The notes beneath the pieces were generated by a model that ran no database searches, was not told the origin of the DNA, and saw only the letters and a list, made by a program, of their open reading frames with translations. Both the position numbers and the translations under genes were made by a program. Shown one piece after another: positions 38,073-46,189 of a stretch of 64,000 nt of DNA. Within the stretch, counting starts at the first letter, position 1, and each line of letters starts with the position of its first letter. Origin of the DNA: Flavonifractor sp. An92 (GTDB lineage Bacteria > Bacillota > Clostridia > Oscillospirales > Oscillospiraceae). The stretch lies in NCBI RefSeq assembly GCF_002159175.1, contig NZ_NFGZ01000002.1, forward strand, positions 186,001-250,000. Direction: 5' to 3'.

Positions 38073-38750
38073 TTACATGGACGCGAAGAAGCCGCTCTCC
38101 CGGAGGGAGACCGCGTCGTCGTCGCTGAAAATGAGGTGGTCCAGCAGCTCGATCCCCAGCTGCCGCAGCACCTCATAGAGGTGCCGGGTGGTGACCTTGT
38201 CCTCCGGCGAGGGAAAGGCCAGACCGGAGACGTGGTTGTGGGCCAAAATCAGATTGGTGGCGTTGAGGGAGAGGGCGGCCTCCACGATGAGGCGGGTGGT
38301 GACCTCCACGGCGTTCACGTTGCCCTCGGCCACCTGGCGCACCCCCAGCACCTTCCGCTTGCCGTCCATGCACAGCACCGCCACCCGCTCGTTCCGCGCC
38401 CCGAAAAAGCAGGGCCGCAGCAGGTCACAGGCCACCGCCGTCCGGTCCACGATGTCCTCCAGGCTGGAGCGGGCGGCCAGATACCGCCTGCCCAGCTCCT
38501 TGACGCACTTGAGGAGCACCGCGGCGTGGTCCCCCACGCCCTTCACTTTACACAGCTCCTCCGGCGTGGCGTCCAGCACCCCGGCCAGAGAGCCGAAGCG
38601 CTCCATCAAATCGTGGGCCAGGGGGTTGGTGTCGCTGCGGGGGTTGGCGTAGAAGAGGAGCAGCTCCAGCACCTTGTGGTCGGGAAAGGAGTCCGGCCGG
38701 GCCAGAAACTCCGTTTTCAGCCGCTGGCGGTGTCCGTCGTGGATGCCCAT
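38073..38750 (-). CDS. radC: RadC/JAB-domain protein
   Basis: The protein has 225 residues. An N-terminal helix-hairpin-helix (LCKVKGVGDHAAVLLK) precedes the JAB/MPN metalloprotease-like domain with the metal motif LILAHNHVSGLAFPSPEDK and a catalytic-type Glu in EVTTRLIVEAAL. The name comes from a historical link with DNA repair; its biochemical role is still unclear. It lies 12 bases after pyrE and ends next to the uvrB promoter. Confidence 0.94.
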   Translation of the reverse strand: MGIHDGHRQRLKTEFLARPDSFPDHKVLELLLFYANPRSDTNPLAHDLMERFGSLAGVLDATPEELCKVKGVGDHAAVLLKCVKELGRRYLAARSSLEDIVDRTAVACDLLRPCFFGARNERVAVLCMDGKRKVLGVRQVAEGNVNAVEVTTRLIVEAALSLNATNLILAHNHVSGLAFPSPEDKVTTRHLYEVLRQLGIELLDHLIFSDDDAVSLRESGFFASM

Positions 38751-38762
38751 GGCAGGCCCTCC

Positions 38763-39437
38763 TTACTTCCGGGCGCCGTACTCCTTCAGATACGCCTCCA
38801 TCTTGCCCTTCATCTCGTCGTCAATATACACCTTGCCGTCGATCTCACGGTTGTGGAGGAAGGAAATGATCTCCTTCACGGTGACGATAGGGTAGACGGC
38901 GATGCCGTAGTCCTCCCGCAGCTCGTCCAGGGTGGAGCAGTCCTTGGTGCCCCGCTCCATGCGGTCCACGGAGACGATGAGGGCCTTCATGTGCACGTCA
39001 GCCACGTGCTTGAAGAGCTCGATGGTCTCGCGCACGGCGGTGCCGGCGGTGACCACGTCCTCCACGATGACCACGTCGTCCCCGGCCTGGGGCTTGTAGC
39101 CCACCATGGAGCCGCCCTCACCGTGGTCCTTGACCTCCTTGCGGTTGAAGCAGTAGGGCAGGTCCCGCTCGTAGTTGCGGTACAGGGAGGCGGCGGCGGT
39201 GACGGCCAGAGGGATGCCCTTGTAGGCGGGCCCGAAGAGGCAGGTCACGCCGTCGGGCAGGTTCTCCTGGATGCAGGCGGCGTAGTAGTCGCCCAGCTTG
39301 GCGGCCTGAGCGCCGGTCTTGTAGTTGCCGGTGTTGATGAAGTAGGGGGTCTTGCGGCCGGACTTGGTGGTGAAGTCGCCGAAGGTCAGCACGCCGGAGC
39401 GCACCATAAAGGTGATGAATTCTTCTTTGTAAGTCAT
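38763..39437 (-). CDS. pyrE: Orotate phosphoribosyltransferase
   Basis: The protein has 224 residues from the ATG at 39435-39437. The PRPP motif is DDVVIVEDVVTAGTAVRET. FGPAYKGIPLAV and YCFNRKEVKDHGEGG are the catalytic loop region with the conserved lysines. It converts orotate and PRPP to OMP in pyrimidine synthesis. It has its own promoter with a very short leader, leaving no room for a PyrR attenuator. Other pyr genes are not in the window. Confidence 0.97.
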   Translation of the reverse strand: MTYKEEFITFMVRSGVLTFGDFTTKSGRKTPYFINTGNYKTGAQAAKLGDYYAACIQENLPDGVTCLFGPAYKGIPLAVTAAASLYRNYERDLPYCFNRKEVKDHGEGGSMVGYKPQAGDDVVIVEDVVTAGTAVRETIELFKHVADVHMKALIVSVDRMERGTKDCSTLDELREDYGIAVYPIVTVKEIISFLHNREIDGKVYIDDEMKGKMEAYLKEYGARK

Positions 39438-39470
39438 GGAACTCGCCCTCTCTATCCAAATATTCAGTAT

Positions 39471-39499
39471 ATTATACCACCGAAACACCTCCCTTACAA
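39471..39499 (-). promoter_or_regulatory. Sigma-A promoter of pyrE-radC
   Basis: On the minus strand: -35 TTGTAA (39494-39499), 17-base spacer, perfect -10 TATAAT (39471-39476), 33 bases before the start codon. Confidence 0.8.
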
Positions 39500-39526
39500 G
39501 AGGGGGAAGGAATGGGGAAGAAAGAG

Positions 39527-39555
39527 TGGACAAACGGCGGCGGGGACGGTACAAT
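39527..39555 (+). promoter_or_regulatory. Likely sigma-A promoter of the glycosyltransferase operon
   Basis: -35 TGGACA (39527-39532), 17-base spacer, -10 TACAAT (39550-39555), about 50 bases before the start at 39608. Confidence 0.7.
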
Positions 39556-39607
39556 AAGAGGACGGACCCTGTTGTCCTAAAATAGAAGGAAAAGGAGGGC
39601 GCTTTCC

Positions 39608-40711
39608 ATGATGAAGGTGCTCTATCTGCTCAACCACGCCGGCAAGGCGGGGACCGAGCGCTATGTGGAGACCCTGGTGCGCTACCTGAACCACACCCGA
39701 GTGGAGGCCTACTTCGCCTACAATGAGGCAGGGCTGCTGGTGGAGCGGCTGGAGGAGCTGGGCGTGCCCTGCCGCCGCATCGAGATGCGCCGCCGCTTCG
39801 ACTTCCACGCCGCCAAAGAGCTGGCCAATCTGTGCCGGGAGTGGAAGATCGACCTGGTCCACTGCCACTACCTGCGGGAGCACTACACGGCCCTGCTGGC
39901 CAAGAAGTACCTGCCCGACCTGAAAGTGGTCTATACGAACCACTTCGTCCTGGAGAACGACGCCATCACCCGGATCTCCAACCGCTGGATGGACAAGCGG
40001 CAGGACTGGATGATCGCCGTGTGCAACAAGGGCAAGGAACAGCTCATCGCCAACGGCTGGAGCGGGGACCGCATCCAGGTGGTGTTCAATGCGGTCGACC
40101 TGGCCGCATGGGCCGGCGACCGGAGCAGCTCCACCCTGCGGCAGGAGCTGGGATTGCCGGATGACCGCTTTGTCATGCTCTGCGCCTCCCGCTTCGCCCA
40201 CGACAAGGGCCACAAGTACCTCATCGACTCGGTGCGCCGCCTGAAGGACATCACCGATGTGCCCTTTACCCTGGTGCTGGCCGGAGACGGCCCGCTGCTG
40301 GAGCCCTCCAAGGAGCAGGTGAAGGAGCTGGGGCTGGAGGACTGCGTCACCTTCATCGGCTTCCGCAAGGACATCAAGAACCTCTACAAGGGCTCCGACC
40401 TCTATGTGAACTCCTCCGAGCACGAGGCCCTGTCCTTCCTCATCATTGAGGCCATGGCCGCCGGACTGCCCGTCATCGCCACCGATATGGGCGGCAACTC
40501 CGACATCGTCAACGACGAGGCCGGCTGCGGCCTGCTGGTGAAGTACGACGACCCGGTGTCCATGTCCGACGCCATGAAGCGCCTGATGGAGAATCCGGAC
40601 TTCCTGGTGCAGTGCCGCCACGGCGCCCTGCGCACCATCGAGGAGAAATTCGAGATCCACAAGTGGGTGGAGCAGACCTACGGGGTCTATCAAAAAGCCA
40701 TCAACAGATAG
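39608..40711 (+). CDS. GT4-family glycosyltransferase
   Basis: The protein has 367 residues with a GT-B fold. N-terminal MKVLYLLNHAGKAGTERYVETL is the acceptor domain's glycine-rich start. The C-terminal donor domain has VMLCASRFAHDKGHKYLIDSV, LVLAGDGPLLE and the EX7E-type motif SSEHEALSFLIIEAMAAGLPVI. It transfers a sugar from a nucleotide-sugar to a glycan or lipid-linked acceptor. It is nine bases upstream of an O-antigen-ligase-like gene, so the pair probably builds or attaches a cell-surface polysaccharide or glycosylates a surface protein. Confidence 0.93.
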   Translation: MMKVLYLLNHAGKAGTERYVETLVRYLNHTRVEAYFAYNEAGLLVERLEELGVPCRRIEMRRRFDFHAAKELANLCREWKIDLVHCHYLREHYTALLAKKYLPDLKVVYTNHFVLENDAITRISNRWMDKRQDWMIAVCNKGKEQLIANGWSGDRIQVVFNAVDLAAWAGDRSSSTLRQELGLPDDRFVMLCASRFAHDKGHKYLIDSVRRLKDITDVPFTLVLAGDGPLLEPSKEQVKELGLEDCVTFIGFRKDIKNLYKGSDLYVNSSEHEALSFLIIEAMAAGLPVIATDMGGNSDIVNDEAGCGLLVKYDDPVSMSDAMKRLMENPDFLVQCRHGALRTIEEKFEIHKWVEQTYGVYQKAINR

Positions 40712-40720
40712 GAGATACCC

Positions 40721-42253
40721 ATGTCAGTTGCAGAAAACAGTCTATTTCTGGGCTCCCTCCTCCGCATCTGGGTCGTGCTGACCCAGGCCTGGAGCGAGAG
40801 CGCCGTGGGGCGCTTCTTCGGGCGCATCGGCCGCGCGATCTGCGGCTGGGCGGAGGTGAGCCCGCTGTGCCAGTTCCTGTGGCGGGACGGCGTGCTGGTG
40901 CGCGCCTGGCCCAAGAGCCTCATCTGTACCATCTTTACCGCGCTGCTGAACCTGCCCTGCGCCATTGCCCGGTGGATCTACCGCCTGGGGAAGGGCGTGT
41001 GGGACGGCAGCCTCGTGTTCCGCTTCGTCACCACCATGGGCGGGGCCTCCTGGCTCTTCCTGGGGCTTCTGATGGCCGTGATGATGCTGGTGCCCCACGA
41101 CTACTGGAACAACCTCTACGGCCTCGTCGGTGCGGTGGGGGTGTGTGGCCTCTTCATCCTCGGCAGCGCCAACCACACCAAGATGCGGGTGGAAGGGGAG
41201 CGCGTGGGCCCCTATATGATCTTCTACCTCATCTGCATCGGCTGCGCGCTGGCGGCGAGCATCTCTACCCGCCTGTCCCTGCGCTTCTTCGCCTTCCATG
41301 TGACCGCCGTGCTGCTGGTGCTGCTGGCGGTGAGCGCCATCAAGAGCGTGGACGATCTGCGCCGGGTGGTGGCCCTGGCCGTGGCCGGTCTGGCTGTGGC
41401 CTCCCTCTACGGCTGCTACCAGAGCTATGTGGGCGTGGAGATCGTGGCCTCCCAGCAGGACCTGACCCTCAACTACGGCATGCCGGGCCGGGTCTACTCC
41501 TTCTTTGATAACCCCAACAACTTCGCCGAGATCCTGGCCATGCTCCTGCCTCTGAATCTGGCCCTTCTGCTGATCTGTAAGACGTGGAGGGGACGCTTCT
41601 GGTCCCTGGTGTCCCTGGCGCTGGGCGTGGCCGCCATCGGCTTTACCTACGGCCGGGCCAGCTGGATCGGCCTGGCGGTGGCTATCCTGGTGTTCCTGGC
41701 CCTGGAGAACTGGCGTCTGGTGCCCGCCATGTTGGTACTGGGGATCTGCGCCATCCCCTTCCTGCCCGAGACCATCTACAACCGCATCCTCACCATCGGC
41801 AATATGAAGGACAGCTCCACTGCCTACCGGTTCTATATTTTCGACGCCACCTTTACGCTGCTGAAGGACTACTGGCACCGGGGCGTGGGCCTGGGCAGCG
41901 ACGTGCTCCACGAGATGTTCACCGGCTACCCCGCCATGCCCGACGGCTCCTTCCCCATCCACACCCACAACAACTATTTACAGATGTGGTGTGAGACCGG
42001 CATCGTGGGCCTGGTAACCTACCTGGGCGTTATCCTCTACGGCCTTAAGCGGGGCGTGAAGGCCTTCTACCAGGGCACCAACCGGCAGGTGCGGCATCTA
42101 CTAGCCGCTGCCGTGGGCGCCTTCTGCGGCATCCATGTCATTTCCCTGGCCGAGTACACCTGGTTCTATCCCCGCAATATGTTCACCTATTGGTTCCTCT
42201 TCGGCCTGATCCTGGCCTGCGTCAAGCTGGTCCGGGAGCCGGAGCGGCAGTAA
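40721..42253 (+). CDS. O-antigen ligase / Wzy-family membrane protein
   Basis: The protein has 510 residues and about 11-12 membrane helices. After a 75-residue amphipathic N-terminus the Wzy_C-like core follows: SFFDNPNNFAEILAMLLPL, then FTYGRASWIGLAVAILVFL, a large external loop with HRGVGLGSDVLHEMF and HTHNNYLQMWCETGIVGLV, and C-terminal helices. Such proteins ligate or polymerise glycans on the outer face of the membrane. In a Gram-positive the product could be a wall polysaccharide or glycoprotein. A strong terminator follows. Confidence 0.88.
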   Translation: MSVAENSLFLGSLLRIWVVLTQAWSESAVGRFFGRIGRAICGWAEVSPLCQFLWRDGVLVRAWPKSLICTIFTALLNLPCAIARWIYRLGKGVWDGSLVFRFVTTMGGASWLFLGLLMAVMMLVPHDYWNNLYGLVGAVGVCGLFILGSANHTKMRVEGERVGPYMIFYLICIGCALAASISTRLSLRFFAFHVTAVLLVLLAVSAIKSVDDLRRVVALAVAGLAVASLYGCYQSYVGVEIVASQQDLTLNYGMPGRVYSFFDNPNNFAEILAMLLPLNLALLLICKTWRGRFWSLVSLALGVAAIGFTYGRASWIGLAVAILVFLALENWRLVPAMLVLGICAIPFLPETIYNRILTIGNMKDSSTAYRFYIFDATFTLLKDYWHRGVGLGSDVLHEMFTGYPAMPDGSFPIHTHNNYLQMWCETGIVGLVTYLGVILYGLKRGVKAFYQGTNRQVRHLLAAAVGAFCGIHVISLAEYTWFYPRNMFTYWFLFGLILACVKLVREPERQ

Positions 42254-42268
42254 CCTTACGGAAACGGC

Positions 42269-42308
42269 AAAGGACCCCTGTTTTCCATGTGGAAAACAGG
42301 GGTCCTTT
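42269..42308. terminator. Bidirectional intrinsic terminator between the ligase gene and cysK
   Basis: A perfect 19-bp stem (42269-42287 with 42290-42308) with a T tract on the plus strand and AAA at the other end lies between convergent genes. Confidence 0.95.
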
Positions 42309-42322
42309 TTGCGGAAATGGAC

Positions 42323-43243
42323 TTACTCCGCCTGGAATACGCCGGTGGAGAGGTAGCGCTCGCCCGTGTCGGGGAGGACGGTCACGATGGTCTTGCCCGC
42401 AAATTCGGGGCGCTTGGCCAGCTCCCCGGCCGCCCAGGCCGCCGCGCCGGAGGAGATGCCGGAGAGGAGGCCCTCCTTCCGGGCCAGGGTGCGCACCATG
42501 GCCTTGGCCTGCTCCGTGGGGACCGGGAGCACCTCGTCCACCACCGAGCGGTCCAGCACGCCGGGCACGAAGCCCGCGCCGATGCCCTGGATGCCGTGGG
42601 GGCCTGCCGCCTTCCCGGAGAGGACGGCCGACTCGGCCGGCTCCACTGCCACCACATAGACGTTGGGGTTCTGCTCCTTCAGATAGCGACCCGCGCCGGT
42701 GATGGTGCCGCCGGAGCCCACGCCCGCCACCAGCACGTCCACCTTGCCGTCAGTGTCCGCCCAGATCTCGGGACCCGTGGTCTCATAGTGGGCTTTGGCG
42801 TTGGCGGGGTTGTTGAACTGGTCGGGCATCCAGGCCCCGGGCAGGGTGTTCAGAAGCTCCTGGGCCTTGGCGATGGCGCCGGACATGCCCTTGGCCCCCT
42901 CGGTGAGGACCAGCTCCGCCCCCAGGGCGGAGAGCAGGTTCCGACGCTCCAGGCTCATGGTCTCCGGCATGGTGAGGATCACCTTATAACCCCGCAGGGC
43001 CGCCACATAGCTCAGCCCCACGCCGGTGTTGCCGCTGGTGGGTTCCACGATGACCCCGCCGGGCTTCAAGGCCCCACGCTCCTCGGCGTCCAGCACCATG
43101 TACCAGGCCGCGCGGTCCTTGGCGGAGGACAGCGGGTTCATGCACTCCAGCTTGCCCAGAACATGAGTCCCGGGCAGGGCGCGCTCCAGCGCCAGGAGCG
43201 GCGTATGGCCGATGAGATCGGTCAGGGTGTGGGCGATTTGCAT
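42323..43243 (-). CDS. cysK: Cysteine synthase (O-acetylserine sulfhydrylase)
   Basis: This 306-residue fold-type II PLP enzyme has the PLP lysine K42 in [28 protein letters not shown] binds the substrate carboxylate and [16 protein letters not shown] binds the PLP phosphate. It makes cysteine from O-acetylserine and sulfide. It is monocistronic with its own promoter and GGAGG. The Asn-Pro-Leu-Ser-Ser-Ala-Lys variant of the lysine motif (usually SSVKDR) is a small deviation. Confidence 0.95.
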   Translation of the reverse strand: MQIAHTLTDLIGHTPLLALERALPGTHVLGKLECMNPLSSAKDRAAWYMVLDAEERGALKPGGVIVEPTSGNTGVGLSYVAALRGYKVILTMPETMSLERRNLLSALGAELVLTEGAKGMSGAIAKAQELLNTLPGAWMPDQFNNPANAKAHYETTGPEIWADTDGKVDVLVAGVGSGGTITGAGRYLKEQNPNVYVVAVEPAESAVLSGKAAGPHGIQGIGAGFVPGVLDRSVVDEVLPVPTEQAKAMVRTLARKEGLLSGISSGAAAWAAGELAKRPEFAGKTIVTVLPDTGERYLSTGVFQAE

Positions 43244-43277
43244 GGAAAGGACCTCCTTGTGTTGGGATATCGGGTTT

Positions 43278-43306
43278 AGTATAACATGTATATCCTAGGA
43301 TTTCAA
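43278..43306 (-). promoter_or_regulatory. Sigma-A promoter of cysK
   Basis: On the minus strand: -35 TTGAAA (43301-43306), 17-base spacer, -10 TATACT (43278-43283). The spacer contains the palindrome ATCCTAGGAT, a possible repressor site. Confidence 0.75.
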
Positions 43307-43388
43307 TAGGAAAATAAGAGGGCCCGCACCCGCGCTCCCGCCAGGGCATATGGTGAATTGTAACAATCTTCGGATGGGAGGGTCTTTC

Positions 43389-44474
43389 ATGTCCGAACAA
43401 CCAAAGGTCCGCTTCTTTCTGGGAGCCAACTCCCCGGCGGGCTTTTATTCGCTGTACGATCAGCTCATGGACCGGGACCGGGCCGAGCGCTATTTCCTCC
43501 TAAAGGGCGGACCCGGATGCGGCAAGTCCACCCTCATGCGCCGGGTGGCCCAGCGGCTGGAGGAGGCCGGGGCCCGGGTGGAGTACATCGCCTGCTCCGG
43601 GGACCCGGGGTCCCTGGATGCGGTTTATTTCCCGGAGCTCCGCTCCGCCATCGTGGACGCCACCGCCCCCCATGTGGTGGAGCCGGTGTGCCCCGGCGCG
43701 GTGGACCGGTACATCAACCTGGGGGCCTGCTACGACAGCGCCGCCCTGCGGCCCATCCGGCGGGAGCTGGAGGGGGTTATGGAGGGCTATGGCGCCTGCC
43801 ACAAGCGGGCGCGGCGGTGTCTGGCCGCCGTGGCGGAGCTGCGCTCCGGGGCACGCGAGCTCCTCCTCACCCCCGAGGTGGAGGAGAAGCTGGACCGGCG
43901 GGCCCGGGGCATCCTGGCCCGGGAGTGCCGGAAAACCGGCCAGGAGCCCGGGAGCGCCCGGCAGCGCTTCCTCAACGCCGTGACCTGCCAGGGGGTGCTG
44001 TGCGAGTTCGGTACCGTGGACGCCCTGTGTTCCCGGGTCTATGAGCTGTGGGACCACTACGGTCTGGCCCACACCCTGCTGGAGCGGCTGGCCGCCGGGG
44101 CCATGGCGGCGGGGTACGATGTCATCCCCTGCCCCGACCCCTTGGAGCCCGGGCGGATGCTCCACCTGCTCATCCCCGGGCTGTCCCTGGCCTTTGTCAC
44201 CAGCTGCAGTGACCTCCCGTGGAACGGCAAGCGGCCCTACCGGCGGCTGCGGCTGGACAACATGGCCGACAGCGACACCCTCCGCCGCTGCCGGGGGCGG
44301 CTGCGCTTCGAGCGGAAGGTGGAGGGGGCCCTGCTGGAGGAGGCGGTGGCCGCTCTGGCCCGGGCCAAGGAGAAGCACGACGCCCTGGAGGCCCTCTACA
44401 ACCCCCATGTGGATTTCCAGCGGGTGGAGGAGACCGCCCAGGCCATCGCCGGGGAGCTGCTGGAGGCCCTTTAG
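43389..44474 (+). CDS. P-loop ATPase of unknown function
   Basis: The protein has 361 residues from the ATG with GGGAGGG eight bases upstream. Walker A is FLLKGGPGCGKSTLMRRVA (about 37-55). IEYIACSGDPGSLDAV-like VEYIACSGDPGSLDAV and FVTSCSD follow. The helical middle (EGVMEGYGACHKRARRCLAAV) is Arg/Ala-rich. It resembles the conserved Firmicute ATPase group sometimes annotated PRK06851, whose role is unknown. Two hairpins separate it from the phage-like cluster. Confidence 0.75.
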   Translation: MSEQPKVRFFLGANSPAGFYSLYDQLMDRDRAERYFLLKGGPGCGKSTLMRRVAQRLEEAGARVEYIACSGDPGSLDAVYFPELRSAIVDATAPHVVEPVCPGAVDRYINLGACYDSAALRPIRRELEGVMEGYGACHKRARRCLAAVAELRSGARELLLTPEVEEKLDRRARGILARECRKTGQEPGSARQRFLNAVTCQGVLCEFGTVDALCSRVYELWDHYGLAHTLLERLAAGAMAAGYDVIPCPDPLEPGRMLHLLIPGLSLAFVTSCSDLPWNGKRPYRRLRLDNMADSDTLRRCRGRLRFERKVEGALLEEAVAALARAKEKHDALEALYNPHVDFQRVEETAQAIAGELLEAL

Positions 44475-44482
44475 AATGGAAG

Positions 44483-44529
44483 AAACCGGAAGAGCTGCGG
44501 GGGCGGCCCTTCCGGTTTTTCTTTTTTTT
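44483..44529 (+). terminator. Intrinsic terminator after the P-loop ATPase gene
   Basis: AAACCGGAA (44483-44491) pairs with TTCCGGTTT (44510-44518), followed by a long T-rich tract to 44529. It insulates the phage-like cluster from upstream transcription. Confidence 0.88.
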
Positions 44530-44543
44530 AAAAAGTTTTACCC

Positions 44544-44569
44544 AAAGTTGCACGGAAATGTGCAACTTT
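44544..44569. repeat. Perfect 10-bp inverted repeat upstream of the phage-like cluster
   Basis: AAAGTTGCAC (44544-44553) and GTGCAACTTT (44560-44569) with a 6-base loop lie 40 bases before the first cluster gene. It could be a second terminator (a short T run follows) or an operator controlling the cluster. No convincing sigma-A promoter is visible between it and 44609. Confidence 0.6.
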
Positions 44570-44608
44570 TCCCCGTTGGGGCCCAGGGGTGAAACGAGGT
44601 GGTGCGAG

Positions 44609-44929
44609 ATGGAACAAGCGCGGCGGGACCGGAGGGCGGTCCTGCGGCAGCTGCGGCGGATGCTGCGCAGCAAGCCCAACGACGCGGTGAAGCTGGCCTT
44701 TCTGGACAAGAACGAGACCGACGCTGTGGACGGGCTGGACCTGACGCTGCTCTCCGAATTCAAGCGCAGCTCCTCCGGCGTGGCGGAGGTGAAGCTCTGG
44801 GACCGACTGAAGATCCTGGAGCTGCTGGACCGGCTCTCCGCGCCGGAGGGCGGGGAACACGCCGGGGCGGAGCTCCTCTATCAGGCGCTGGAGCAGCGGG
44901 CGGAACGGGAGGAGGTCCATGATCCCTAA
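44609..44929 (+). CDS. Terminase small-subunit-like protein lacking the N-terminal DNA-binding domain
   Basis: The protein has 106 residues. SKPNDAVKLAFLDKNETDAV and the following LDLTLLSEFKRSSSGVAEVKLWDRLKILELL match the C-terminal half of PBSX-type small terminases. The usual N-terminal helix-turn-helix of about 100 residues is absent. Upstream of the ATG the frame stays open but overlaps the ATPase gene in another frame and shows no HTH. It overlaps the large-terminase gene by 11 bases. In gene-transfer agents a small terminase without specific DNA binding goes with indiscriminate packaging. Confidence 0.7.
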   Translation: MEQARRDRRAVLRQLRRMLRSKPNDAVKLAFLDKNETDAVDGLDLTLLSEFKRSSSGVAEVKLWDRLKILELLDRLSAPEGGEHAGAELLYQALEQRAEREEVHDP

Positions 44930-46172
44930 AGTCTTTTCGGACAAGCAGGGGACCGTGCTTACCTGGTGGTGCCGCGGTTCGCCCTGGCACGACCGGGAGG
45001 CCATCATCTGCGACGGCGCGGTGCGCAGCGGAAAGACCTTGTGCTGCGGGCTCTCCTTCTTCTGCTGGGCCATGGGGAATTTTACGGGGCGAAACTTCGG
45101 CCTGTGCGGCAAGACCGCCGGGGCCCTGCGGCGCAACCTCCTGGGGGAGCTGCTGCCCCTCCTGAAAGAGCTGGGGTTCCACTGCACCGAGCGGGTGAGC
45201 AAGGGGCAGTTGATTGTCTCCTTCGGGGAACGGCGGAACACCTTCTACCTCTTCGGCGGACGGGACGAGGGGAGCGCCGCCCTCATCCAGGGTATCACCC
45301 TGGCGGGGGTGCTGCTGGACGAGGTGGCGCTGATGCCACGTTCTTTCGTGGAGCAGGCCTGCGCCCGGTGCAGCGTGGAGGGGAGCCGCCTATGGTTCAA
45401 CTGTAACCCCGAGGGGCCGGAGCACTGGTTCTACAAGGAGTGGGTCCAGAAGCGGGAGGAGCGGAACGTTTTATACCTCCACTTCACCATGGAGGACAAC
45501 CCCGCCCTGTCCCCCGCCGTCATCGCCCGCTACGCCCGGTATTACAGCGGCACCTTTTACCGCCGCTTTGTGCTGGGGGAGTGGGTGGCCGCCGAGGGAG
45601 TCATCTACGACTTCTTCGACGAGAGCTATGTGCGCCAGGCGCCGGATGGACTGGAGGAGTGGGTCATCTCCTGCGACTACGGTACCGTTAACCCCGCGTC
45701 CTTCGGGCTGTGGGGGCGGAAGGGGGACATCTGGTACCGGGTGAACGAATTTTACTACGATTCCCGCCGGGAGGGGCGGCAAAAGACCGACCGGGAGTAC
45801 GCCGACGACCTGGCCAAACTGGCCGGCGGGCGGAAGATCCAAAAGGTGGTAGTGGACCCCTCTGCTGCCAGCTTCATTGAGGTGCTGCGCCGCAGCGGCT
45901 GGCGGGTGGTGCGGGCCGACAACCAGGTGCTGGAGGGCATCCGCATCACTGCCCGGCTGCTGAAAGAGGGGAAAATCGTCATCTGCCCGCCCTGCCGGGA
46001 CGCCATCCGGGAGTTCTCCCTCTACTGCTGGGACACCCGGGCCCCCGGCGACAAGGTGCGCAAGGAGCACGACCACGCCATGGACGACATCCGCTACTTC
46101 GCCGTCAACGTGGCCGCGGGGAAGCGGGAGAGCCCTCTGGCCGCCGCGACAGTGGCCCGGCGGGCCTTTTGA
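44919..46172 (+). CDS. Phage terminase large subunit (PBSX type)
   Basis: The protein has 417 residues. The ATPase has Walker A CDGAVRSGKT (31-40), Walker B GVLLDEVALMP and coupling motif NCNPEGP. The RNase H-like nuclease has the three expected acidic segments ISCDYGT, VVDPSAASF and DHAMDDIRY. It pumps DNA into the prohead and cuts it. All catalytic residues appear intact, so packaging could still work. Confidence 0.94.
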   Translation: MIPKVFSDKQGTVLTWWCRGSPWHDREAIICDGAVRSGKTLCCGLSFFCWAMGNFTGRNFGLCGKTAGALRRNLLGELLPLLKELGFHCTERVSKGQLIVSFGERRNTFYLFGGRDEGSAALIQGITLAGVLLDEVALMPRSFVEQACARCSVEGSRLWFNCNPEGPEHWFYKEWVQKREERNVLYLHFTMEDNPALSPAVIARYARYYSGTFYRRFVLGEWVAAEGVIYDFFDESYVRQAPDGLEEWVISCDYGTVNPASFGLWGRKGDIWYRVNEFYYDSRREGRQKTDREYADDLAKLAGGRKIQKVVVDPSAASFIEVLRRSGWRVVRADNQVLEGIRITARLLKEGKIVICPPCRDAIREFSLYCWDTRAPGDKVRKEHDHAMDDIRYFAVNVAAGKRESPLAAATVARRAF

Positions 46173-46189
46173 GAGAGGAGGAAGATCAT

